DNA of 64,000 nucleotides, taken from NCBI GenBank assembly GCA_016928995.1, contig JAFGJS010000110.1, positions 25,613 to 89,612 on the forward strand, read 5' to 3'. The position numbers were made by a program, and so were the translations under genes. Under the pieces are notes generated by a model. The model was not told the origin of the DNA. It was given only the letters and a program-made list of their open reading frames with translations, and made no database searches. Shown piece by piece: positions 46,692 through 54,533 of this stretch. Each line of letters begins with the position of its first letter. Positions within the stretch are counted from its first letter, which is position 1. The DNA comes from Candidatus Sumerlaeota bacterium (lineage in GTDB: Bacteria; Sumerlaeota; Sumerlaeia; JAFGJS01).

Positions 46692-48203
46692 GTGAGAGTG
46701 TCGCGAAGGATCATCTGGAGCGCGGGTTTGGCGGCGCTGGCTTTGACTTGGACGTCCTGCGCCGTGCGAATTCAACCGGCGCCGATGCCATTGGATTTGC
46801 CGCAGGATTTCTCGCGTTCCGGCGCAGAGGAACTCCCTGCGCAATGGTGGCTGTGTTTTAACGATCCTTCATTGAATGTTTTGATGGATCGCGCATTCGA
46901 GGGCAACTTCAATCTTCGCAGCGCGTGGAACCGTCTGGAGCAGGCGGAGGCGGCGCTGCGCAAATCGGGCGCTACGCTCTATCCGGAACTGAATGACAGC
47001 GCAGCCTGGAAGCGCACTTGGTCGCGCGAGAAAAGCGTGCAGACCGTGACGATTGAGACCGGCGATTCCAGTGAAAGCACGCAAACCGTGCAGAGGACCG
47101 TTGTGGAAGAAGGGCATATCGACAACGCCAGCCTGGGTTTTTCGGCGAGCTACGAAGTGGATTTATGGGGGCGCGTACGCTTCGCGCGAAACGCCGCGAA
47201 ATTGGATGCCGAGGCTACGCTGGAGGATGTGATGAGCGCGGCGGTGTCTTTGTCCGCGAACATCGCGTCGCTCTGGTATCAGCTGGTCGCGCAACGCATT
47301 CAGGTTCGCGTGCTGGAAGAGCAACTGGCGGTCAACCAGGCGACGCTGGAAATCATCACGTTGCGCTTTAAGCGTGGGCAATCCAGTTCGATCGACGTGT
47401 TGCAGCAGCGTCAGCTCGTGGAAACGCGCAGCGGGCAAAAAACGCTGGCCGAGGCTCAGTTAAAGACTCTGGAGCATTCGCTGGCGATTCTCTTGGGTCA
47501 GGCACCGGGCGCCTTGGAACTGCCGCCGGACAGCCAGTTGCAAGAACTCCCGCCCTTGCCGGAGACCGGAGTTCCCGCGGAACTGGTGCGGCGCCGTCCG
47601 GATGTGCGCAGCGATTACCTTCGCATTCAAGCGGCGGACCAGCGCGTGGCGGCGGCGATCGCGGATCGCTTCCCGCAGCTCTCGATCACGGCGCGTTACG
47701 ACGCCACCAATGAGAAGTGGCGCGATCTGTTCGACAACTGGGCGGCGGCGCTGGCGGCGAATCTGACGGCGCCTCTGTTTGACGCTGGTTTGCGCAAAGC
47801 CGAGGTGGAGCGAACACGCGCCGTCGCCGATGAGTATGTGAACACGTACGCTCAGACGATCTTGACCGCGTTGCATGAAGTGGAAGACGCCCTCGCGTTG
47901 GAAAGCAAGCAACAGGAGTATCTGGAAAGCCTGCATCGTCAATACGAACTATCGCAGCAAATCACGGAACAAACACGCGATGAATATCTCAAAGGCTCCG
48001 AGGATTATCTGCGCGTGCTCGACGTGCAGCTCAGCCATCAAGACCTGCAAAGCCAACTCGTGGAAGCGCAACGACAATTAATCGATTACCGCATCGATCT
48101 GTGCCGCGCGCTGGCCGGCGGATGGGAACTTGCCCGTCCGGAATTCAGCGTTGCGCCGCGCAACGATCTGTTGACATGGCTGCGGAGTAAGCGCGACAAC
48201 TGA
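46692..48203 (+). CDS. Outer-membrane efflux lipoprotein of the RND operon (OprM/NodT type)
   Basis: A 503-residue TolC-like outer-membrane factor. Lipobox LALTWTSC (Cys about residue 23), then PLDLPQDFSRS and LPAQWWLCFNDPSLNVLMDR (the NodT/OprM 'wW..f.D..L..Li' block), ARSR-type helices NLRSAWNRLEQAEAALRKSG, and a repeat of the same helix-hairpin domain near residue 290 (RRRPDVRSDYLRIQAADQRV). Start is GTG (46692 or 46698); GGAAAAGG is just upstream. First gene of an OMF-adaptor-pump operon. Confidence 0.9.
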   Translation: MRVSRRIIWSAGLAALALTWTSCAVRIQPAPMPLDLPQDFSRSGAEELPAQWWLCFNDPSLNVLMDRAFEGNFNLRSAWNRLEQAEAALRKSGATLYPELNDSAAWKRTWSREKSVQTVTIETGDSSESTQTVQRTVVEEGHIDNASLGFSASYEVDLWGRVRFARNAAKLDAEATLEDVMSAAVSLSANIASLWYQLVAQRIQVRVLEEQLAVNQATLEIITLRFKRGQSSSIDVLQQRQLVETRSGQKTLAEAQLKTLEHSLAILLGQAPGALELPPDSQLQELPPLPETGVPAELVRRRPDVRSDYLRIQAADQRVAAAIADRFPQLSITARYDATNEKWRDLFDNWAAALAANLTAPLFDAGLRKAEVERTRAVADEYVNTYAQTILTALHEVEDALALESKQQEYLESLHRQYELSQQITEQTRDEYLKGSEDYLRVLDVQLSHQDLQSQLVEAQRQLIDYRIDLCRALAGGWELARPEFSVAPRNDLLTWLRSKRDN

Positions 48204-48243
48204 AACGGCTTTGCCGCCGTCGCCTCAAGAGAGGAACTTCAAC

Positions 48244-49548
48244 ATGTCTGGACAAAACTCAGCGGGCGCCAATCCGCCCAATTTAGCCACGCGATCCGTC
48301 CGCCTTCTTTTCAGTCTATTCGTCAAGGTGATCCTGCCGATCCTGGTTTTGACGGGAGCGACGCTGGCGGCGATTTATCTGATGGAATCCGGTCCGAAAT
48401 CATCGCGCCAAAAACCCGTGCGCAACGCTCGCCTGGTTGAAACGCTTCTCGCGGCTCCGATCGAGGCCTCTGTGACCATTGAAGGCATGGGCACGGTGAA
48501 AGCCTCGCGCGTGGCGCAATTGCAGCCGCGGGTGAGCGGCCAGGTGATTGAAATGAGTCCGGCCTTGATCCCCGGCGGATTGCTGAGTGAAGGCGAAATC
48601 GTCCTGCGCATCGACTCCAAGGACTACGAGCTGAATGTGCGTCAGCGCAAAGCGGAATTGGCCTCGATCCAAAGCGAATTGAAAATCGAAGAAGGTCAGC
48701 AGTCCATCGCCCGCAACGAGTATCAATTGCTCCAGAAAGAGATCGCTCCGGAAGACGAAGAGTGGGTTTTGCGCAAACCGCAAATGGAGAGCGCCCAGGC
48801 GAAGGTCGACACGGCGCAAGCCGCGCTGGAATTGGCGCAGTTGGAACTGGAGCGCACAAAAGTGCAGGCGCCGTTCAACGCCGTGGTGCAGTCGCGCGAT
48901 GTGAATCTTGGGATGCAAGTCAACGTCTCCACGTCGCTGGCCACGCTTGTTGGAGCGGATGAATACTGGGTCACAGTCGCGCTGCCTGTCAATCAACTCA
49001 AGTGGATCACGATCCCGCGCAAGACCGGTGAGACGGGATCAATGGTGCGGGTGTATGACGAAGCCGCATGGGGCGCCGGGATTTATCGCACAGGGCGCGT
49101 GCTTCGGCTGGAAAGCGCCCTGGAAGAGGAAGGACGCATGGCGCAGCTGCTGGTGTCCGTCGCCGATCCATTGGCCTTGCAGCCGGAGAATGAAGATCAA
49201 CCGGCGCTGCTCATCGGCTCATACGTCAGCGTGGAGATTGAAGGGTCCGCGCTGGAGGATGTCTATGCGCTCGATCGCGCTTTGCTGCGGGATGGCGATC
49301 AGGTCTGGATCATGACGCCGGAAGACACGCTGGAGATTCGCCTGGTGAAAGTCGCTCATCGCGGTCCGGAGCAGTTGCTGGTTTCCGAGGGCCTGAGCCC
49401 CGGCGAGCGGGTCGTCGTCACCACGCTTTCCGCTCCGGTGGAAGGCATGGCTCTGCGCGTGGCGGAAAGCGAAGCGGCATCATCTCCCACGCTGCAAGGA
49501 ACCGAAACGACAGACGATGGAACGCTCACGGAGGCGCCGCAATCATGA
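48244..49548 (+). CDS. RND efflux periplasmic adaptor (membrane fusion protein)
   Basis: A 434-residue adaptor: one N-terminal helix (VKVILPILVLTGATLAAIYL, about 26-45) instead of a lipobox, a lipoyl/barrel-sandwich strand TIEGMGTVKASRVAQLQPRV (about 82), SGQVIEMSPALIPGGLLSEG, a coiled-coil hairpin (about 135-210), then a second half-motif (LERTKVQAPFNAVVQSRDVN) and beta-barrel and membrane-proximal domains. ATG at 48244 follows GAGAGGA by 8 bases; MPPSP start at 48211 lacks one. Four bases overlap with the pump gene. Confidence 0.9.
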   Translation: MSGQNSAGANPPNLATRSVRLLFSLFVKVILPILVLTGATLAAIYLMESGPKSSRQKPVRNARLVETLLAAPIEASVTIEGMGTVKASRVAQLQPRVSGQVIEMSPALIPGGLLSEGEIVLRIDSKDYELNVRQRKAELASIQSELKIEEGQQSIARNEYQLLQKEIAPEDEEWVLRKPQMESAQAKVDTAQAALELAQLELERTKVQAPFNAVVQSRDVNLGMQVNVSTSLATLVGADEYWVTVALPVNQLKWITIPRKTGETGSMVRVYDEAAWGAGIYRTGRVLRLESALEEEGRMAQLLVSVADPLALQPENEDQPALLIGSYVSVEIEGSALEDVYALDRALLRDGDQVWIMTPEDTLEIRLVKVAHRGPEQLLVSEGLSPGERVVVTTLSAPVEGMALRVAESEAASSPTLQGTETTDDGTLTEAPQS

Positions 49549-52500
49549 ACCTTCCAGAGCCACGGTTAGAGCCTGGAACGCAACGCGGACCCATCGCGTG
49601 GATGGTGCGCAATGGCGTCACACCGAATCTGCTGATGGTGGTGCTGATGATCGGCGGCCTGCTGATGGCGTTTCAGATCAAGCAGGAGATTTTTCCCGAG
49701 TTCGATCTGGACATCGTCAGCATCTCCGTCGCCTATCCCGGCGCCAGTCCGGCGGAGGTGGAACAAGGCATTCTGCTCTCCATTGAAGAAGCCGTGCGCG
49801 GCGTCGACGGCGTGGATGAATTCACTTCCAGCGCGAATGAAGGCTCCGGCTCGGTGCGGGTGGAGTTGGAAAGCTCCGCCGACGCGCAAAAGGTCTATCA
49901 GGACATCCAGCAGGAAGTGGACCGCATCACGACATTTCCCGAAGACGCCGAAGAGCCGCAGGTGTCCATGGCTTCGCATTTCCACGAGGTGCTGGATGTG
50001 CAGCTCTTTGGAGACGTCAACGAACGTTCCTTGCGCGAATGCGCCGAGGACGTGCGCGACCGCCTGTTGCAGTCGTCTGGCATTACGAAGGTGGAGCTGA
50101 TTGGCGCGCGGGATTATGAAATTACGATTGAAGTCTCCACGGAAAACCTGCGGGCCTACGGCCTGACAGTCTCGGAGATCGCCAATACGATCCGCAACAC
50201 AGCGGTGGAGGCGCCCGGCGGCAGCATGAAGACCAGCGCGGGCGAGATCATGGTGCGCGTGAATGAGCGCCGGGATTGGGCCAGGGAGTTCGCCGATATT
50301 CCCATCGTGGCCGCGGATAACGGTTCTATCCTTTACCTGCGCGACATCGCCGAAGTGCGCGAGGGTTTTGAAGACTCCGACAGGCTGGCGACGTATGACG
50401 GACAGCGCTCTATCGGCCTTGGCGTCTATCGCATCGGCTCTCAAACGCCGATCGGCGTTTCTGATGCGGCGCACCAGGCGTTGGAGGACATCGAGGCGGA
50501 TCTGCCGGCCGGCATCCAATACGCGATCAGCCGGGACATGTCGGACATCTATCGTCAACGCCTGCACTTGCTGCTGAAAAACGCCTTCTTCGGCTTGACG
50601 CTGGTGTTTATCTCTCTCACCTTGTTTCTGGAATTCAAACTCGCCTTCTGGGTTGTCATGGGCATTCCGATCTCCTTTCTCGGGACGCTGCTGTTTCTGC
50701 CCTCGATGGGCGTGTCGATCAACATGATCTCGATGTTCGCCTTCATCATCGCGCTGGGCATCGTGGTGGACGACGCCATCGTGGCTGGCGAGAACATCTA
50801 CGAATACCGCCAGCGCGGGATGAGTTTCTCGCAAGCGGCGATCAAAGGCGCGCAAGAAGTCTCCATGCCGGTGGCGTTCAGCATCCTCACCAATAACGTC
50901 ACGTTCCTCCCGTTGCTCTTCGTGCCGGGCTTCATGGGTAAAATCTGGGGCGTCATCACCCTTGTCGTGCTCACCGTCTTTTCGATATCCTTGGTTGAAG
51001 CGCTGTTGATCCTGCCGGTGCATTTGGCCCATGTGAAAGAATCCAGGAATCCCATCAGCCTCAAGTTTCACCACTGGCAACAGGCGTTCAGCCGTTTTTT
51101 CATTCGCATGGTGAATAAAATTTACGGACCCTTTTTGGACGCCTGTATCCGGGTGCGCTATCTCACGTTGTCGTTCGGTCTTGCCCTGCTGGCGATCGTC
51201 TGCGCATACGCCCTCAGCGGGCGCATGGGCATGACGCTGATGCCCAAGGTGGAGTCCGACCGCGCGATTGTCACCGCCTCGCTGCCGTACGGCTCTCCGA
51301 TGTCTCTCGCGTTGCATGTGCGCGACCAGCTGGAGAAAGCCGCACGTGAGACGGTGGATGAAGTGGAAAAAGAAAAGAATATGCAACTCGCAAAGAACAT
51401 CTTCGCCGAAATCAATGAAAACGTCGTGACCGTCACGATCAATCTTGTCGATTCCGAGGTGCGGCCGATCAGCACGACGGAGGCGACGAAGATCTGGCGC
51501 GGGAAGACCGGCTCGATCCCTGCCGCGGAATGGCTCCGATTCGAGTCGGATCGCGGCGGTCCCGGCGGAGGCAAGTCGCTCACCGTGGAACTCAGCCATC
51601 GCGACATCGACGTTTTGGAGCGCGCGGCGGAGACGCTTGCGGAGCGGCTTGAGGAATTCACCAATGTGCGCGACGTGGAAAACGGATTCAATCCCGGCAA
51701 AACTCAGCTCGATTTTCGCCTCAAACCGGAGGGACGCAGCTTGGGCTTGACCGCCAGCGGCGTGGCGCAGCAAGTGCGCAACGCCTTTTATGGCGCGGAG
51801 GCCCTGCGGCAGCAGCGCGGACGCAACGAGGTGACTGTTCGCGTTCGACTGCCGGAAGCGGAGCGCTCCAGCGAATACGTCATTGAGCAAATGCTGATTC
51901 GCACGCCGTCGGGAAAGGACGTTCCGCTGAGTCAAATCGCTGAAATTGACCGCGGCAGGGCCTATTCCACGATTGACCGGCGCAATGGCCGCCGCACGAT
52001 CAGCGTGAGCGCCGCCGTGGAGCCGGACGATCAAACCAATCAGGTGATTGAGAGCATGAATGAATCGACGCTGCCGCAATTGGCGGCGGATTTCCCCGGA
52101 CTGTCGTTCAGCTTCGAAGGCCGCGAGGCCGATATGCGCGATTCGATGAACAGCCTTAAGCGCAACTTCGTTCTCGCGTTGCTGGTGATTTATGCGATGC
52201 TGGCGATTCCCTTCGGCAGCTATGTTCAACCCCTGATTGTCATGTTTGCCATCCCGTTTGGCTTTGTCGGCGCGATCCTGGGACATTTGCTGATGGGATT
52301 CAATCTCAGCGTGGTCAGCATGATGGGCATCATCGCGCTTTCCGGAGTGGTGGTGAACGACTCGCTGGTGATGGTCGTGTATGCCAATGAGCATCGCCGC
52401 GCGGATGGACTGAGCGCCTTCAACGCCATTCATCTGGCCGGGGTCCGGCGCTTCCGGCCGATCATGCTCACGACGCTTTCCACGTTCGGCGGACTCGCGC

Positions 52501-52721
52501 CGATGATTTTCGAAACTTCCATTCAGGCGCGTTTCATGATCCCGATGGCCATTTCGCTGGGTTATGGTCTGCTTTTTGCCACGGCGATCACGCTGCTGAT
52601 CGTTCCCTGTCTGTATCTCATGATTGAGGACGTCAAGGATCTTCTGGGATTCGTGGACGAATCGGACGCTGATTCCGCTTCAGGCCTGCCGGAATTCACC
52701 GCGTCCGCCTCCGGGGGGTAA
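49545..52721 (+). CDS. RND-family efflux pump (AcrB-like)
   Basis: A 1058-residue inner-membrane proton antiporter with two six-helix halves. Motifs: FDLDIVSISVAYPGASPAEV (about 47-66) at the porter start; VEQGILLSIEEAVRGVDGVD; and the proton-relay GIVVDDAIVAGENIYEYRQR (Asp pair about 409) with GMSFSQAAIKGAQEV. The second half ends LVMVVYANEHRRADGLSAFN and LTTLSTFGGLAPMIF, the usual AcrB tail. Starts on the ATGA overlap of the adaptor gene. Substrate is not predictable. Confidence 0.93.
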   Translation: MNLPEPRLEPGTQRGPIAWMVRNGVTPNLLMVVLMIGGLLMAFQIKQEIFPEFDLDIVSISVAYPGASPAEVEQGILLSIEEAVRGVDGVDEFTSSANEGSGSVRVELESSADAQKVYQDIQQEVDRITTFPEDAEEPQVSMASHFHEVLDVQLFGDVNERSLRECAEDVRDRLLQSSGITKVELIGARDYEITIEVSTENLRAYGLTVSEIANTIRNTAVEAPGGSMKTSAGEIMVRVNERRDWAREFADIPIVAADNGSILYLRDIAEVREGFEDSDRLATYDGQRSIGLGVYRIGSQTPIGVSDAAHQALEDIEADLPAGIQYAISRDMSDIYRQRLHLLLKNAFFGLTLVFISLTLFLEFKLAFWVVMGIPISFLGTLLFLPSMGVSINMISMFAFIIALGIVVDDAIVAGENIYEYRQRGMSFSQAAIKGAQEVSMPVAFSILTNNVTFLPLLFVPGFMGKIWGVITLVVLTVFSISLVEALLILPVHLAHVKESRNPISLKFHHWQQAFSRFFIRMVNKIYGPFLDACIRVRYLTLSFGLALLAIVCAYALSGRMGMTLMPKVESDRAIVTASLPYGSPMSLALHVRDQLEKAARETVDEVEKEKNMQLAKNIFAEINENVVTVTINLVDSEVRPISTTEATKIWRGKTGSIPAAEWLRFESDRGGPGGGKSLTVELSHRDIDVLERAAETLAERLEEFTNVRDVENGFNPGKTQLDFRLKPEGRSLGLTASGVAQQVRNAFYGAEALRQQRGRNEVTVRVRLPEAERSSEYVIEQMLIRTPSGKDVPLSQIAEIDRGRAYSTIDRRNGRRTISVSAAVEPDDQTNQVIESMNESTLPQLAADFPGLSFSFEGREADMRDSMNSLKRNFVLALLVIYAMLAIPFGSYVQPLIVMFAIPFGFVGAILGHLLMGFNLSVVSMMGIIALSGVVVNDSLVMVVYANEHRRADGLSAFNAIHLAGVRRFRPIMLTTLSTFGGLAPMIFETSIQARFMIPMAISLGYGLLFATAITLLIVPCLYLMIEDVKDLLGFVDESDADSASGLPEFTASASGG

Positions 52722-53294
52722 TCAGTCTTTTTTCCACGCGCCGTCTTCATGCACCAGGCGCATATTGCCATGCTGCATCTTCTTGTTTTGATAGCGTAGT
52801 TGATACGGCACGACGCTGCGTCCGTTCTGGATTTCCACGTCGCCGGTCTGGATTTCAACGATGCCGCCGTTGCGCTGGAAGTATGCGCGCAGCTCGCGCA
52901 GCTCCGCCTCGCCTTCCTCGGCCCAGATGGCGAGCTCATCGCGCGACATGTGCTCCTTGACGCGTTCGAACTCGCCGTTTTCGATCCAGCGGAGCAACTG
53001 CTGGACCATCTGCGCCGGATCGGACGATGCGGCTGCTGTTGGAATCGAAGCCGGGCGCTGTTTGGGCGGCTGCGCAGGAGCCGGCTTCTGGGCAACCGGC
53101 GTAGGCGAGGGAAATGGCGTCTGGTCCGGCGCCGGTGTTTTTCCCGGCGTAGCAGGCGGATCGCTTGTGCCGCAGGCGGCGAGGATTCCCGCAAGTCCAA
53201 TGCACAGCGCGGAGAGATAATAGGGCGATCGCAGCCTCTTAAGCGTTTTTAAGGCTCGAACGAAAACTCGATGGATTAAGGAGGGTGGGCGCAT
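52722..53294 (-). CDS. Lipoprotein with Pro-rich linker and DUF4878-like domain
   Basis: A 190-residue exported protein: signal CIGLAGILAAC (Cys about residue 41), a long N-terminal basic stretch before it, then a Pro/Thr/Ala-rich linker (TPFPSPTPVAQKPAPAQPPK) and a C-terminal domain (VQQLLRWIENGEFERVKEHM; YFQRNGGIVEIQTGDVEIQN; MRLVHEDGAWKKD), which looks like the NTF2-like DUF4878 found after lipoprotein signals. It converges on the pump gene, sharing no spacer. Start is not certain since the n-region is long. Confidence 0.65.
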   Translation of the reverse strand: MRPPSLIHRVFVRALKTLKRLRSPYYLSALCIGLAGILAACGTSDPPATPGKTPAPDQTPFPSPTPVAQKPAPAQPPKQRPASIPTAAASSDPAQMVQQLLRWIENGEFERVKEHMSRDELAIWAEEGEAELRELRAYFQRNGGIVEIQTGDVEIQNGRSVVPYQLRYQNKKMQHGNMRLVHEDGAWKKD

Positions 53295-53303
53295 CGGTCG
53301 CGG

Positions 53304-53864
53304 TTACACGAAGGACATTGGATTGGATGCGGCGCTGTTGGGATGCAGCAGCAACTCCGCGAAAGATTCGCCGAACAGCCTGGCGTACTTCGCATCGGCG
53401 ATCATGATCAGCTGCTTGCGCACTTCCTCGCGCGTTTTTTTGCGCTGCTCCGCGCCGGAGCGCAGCATGTTTTGCAGGATGTCCCGCACGACCGGCTGGG
53501 GATCCGTCAGGTATCCGCCGCGCACCAGTATCGCGACCGCTTCGCCGATCGCGCCGACGGGCTTGCCGTTGCTGATAAATGAGCCGACCAGATGATGCAC
53601 ACGGACATCGTCCCAGTACACCGTCGCGCCGCTGCCGCCGACCAGGATCAAGCCGCTGTAATCGTCATGCGAGCAGCCGGCCAGCATGGTCGTCGGATGG
53701 ACTTCCATGCCGAACATGCCGCGCGCGGGCGAGATGGAACTGCTGACCGTGGAGACATGCAGCCCCGCCCGCATCAACGCGTTGCGAGGATGGATGAACT
53801 CCTCGTCGCGGAAATTGTGATGCGCGATCAGCATCAGCACATGTTTTTCATCGCTGAATAGCAT
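53304..53864 (-). CDS. DJ-1/PfpI-like protein lacking the nucleophile Cys
   Basis: A 186-residue flavodoxin-like fold: HVLMLIAHHNFRDEEFIHPR (about 8-27, the Glu position), ALMRAGLHVSTVSS, LILVGGSGATVYWDD and GKPVGAIGEAVAILVRGGYL (about 99-118). The usual nucleophile elbow 'aiC(H/G)g' is A-I-G-E-A, so Cys is Gly (codon 53544-53546) and the next His is Glu. Standard glyoxalase or protease chemistry is therefore unlikely. An extra C-terminal 40 residues (RKKTREEVRKQLIMIADAKY) are helical. ATG at 53864 has GGGGA 6 bases before; the ATG at 53912 is weaker. Confidence 0.7.
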   Translation of the reverse strand: MLFSDEKHVLMLIAHHNFRDEEFIHPRNALMRAGLHVSTVSSSISPARGMFGMEVHPTTMLAGCSHDDYSGLILVGGSGATVYWDDVRVHHLVGSFISNGKPVGAIGEAVAILVRGGYLTDPQPVVRDILQNMLRSGAEQRKKTREEVRKQLIMIADAKYARLFGESFAELLLHPNSAASNPMSFV

Positions 53865-53968
53865 GGCGCTTCCCCGCATGCTCGGATTGGATCCTGGACA
53901 GGCTTTCGACATTTATTTTATATGCCAAACCCTCAACTTGTAAAGAAGTTTCCAAATAATGCTTGTCC

Positions 53969-53999
53969 TTGACACCGTTGCTGCCGATGTGTGTATAAT
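53969..53999 (+). promoter_or_regulatory. sigma70 promoter of hsp20-lon
   Basis: TTGACA (53969-53974) and TATAAT (53994-53999) are perfect hexamers with a 19-base spacer. The start of transcription would be about 54006, so an in-frame ATG at 54002 is not in the mRNA and the gene must begin further on. The hexamers are housekeeping-type, not sigma32-type, in a heat-shock operon. Confidence 0.85.
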
Positions 54000-54085
54000 G
54001 AATGCCGCTTGAGGTGCGCAGTGGGCCGGGCGCATCGATGCTTCAGTTTAATGGGTTAACTCTCGAAAAATTGGGGAAGCGCGTC

Positions 54086-54505
54086 ATGGTATCCGGCAAA
54101 GAATTCAAGGGATCGTTCGATCATTTTTTTTCATCGCAAAAACCCTGGTTTTCCTTGTCGAAAAAAATCTGGAATCCCCCCGTGGATGTCTACGAATGCG
54201 AAAACGCCATTGTCATCAAAATGGAGGTGGCCGGCGTGAAGGAAGAGCATCTGGACATCGCCACGGAGGGCCACATGCTGATGATTCGCGGAGTGAGGCC
54301 GGAGGAAAAGGATCTCGAACGGTCGTCGATTCATCTGCTTGAAATTAATTACGGGCAGTTCGAGCGAGCCTTCAGACTGCCCGACGGCATTGTCGTCGAA
54401 GACATCCAGGCGAACTATACGAACGGTTTTCTGCGGGTGAAGATCGTGAAAAGCGACAAGCCGGAGGACACAATCACCGTTCCTGTAAGGATTGATGGAG
54501 AATAA
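54086..54505 (+). CDS. Small heat-shock protein Hsp20
   Basis: A 139-residue alpha-crystallin chaperone that holds unfolding proteins. The crystallin domain runs from about residue 35: WNPPVDVYECENAIVIKMEV (about 30-49), VAGVKEEHLDIATEGHMLMI, GQFERAFRLPDGIVVEDIQA and YTNGFLRVKIVK, the conserved A-x-x-x-n-G-(V/F)-L motif. The start at 54086 follows GGGG and lies inside the predicted mRNA; ATG at 54038 is an alternative, ATG at 54002 is excluded by the promoter. It is followed by lon 28 bases on and probably forms one operon with it. Confidence 0.9.
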   Translation: MVSGKEFKGSFDHFFSSQKPWFSLSKKIWNPPVDVYECENAIVIKMEVAGVKEEHLDIATEGHMLMIRGVRPEEKDLERSSIHLLEINYGQFERAFRLPDGIVVEDIQANYTNGFLRVKIVKSDKPEDTITVPVRIDGE

Positions 54506-54533
54506 ATCGCATACATCGAGAGAGGTGTCAGTC

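Noticed and set aside
49566-52433. A 955-codon minus-strand frame opposite the RND pump
   Set aside because: It is a high-GC antisense shadow, rich in Arg, His and Gln, with no domain, whereas the plus strand is a full RND pump.
54002-54004. ATG at 54002 as the hsp20 start
   Set aside because: It lies before the transcription start predicted from the promoter at 53969-53999.
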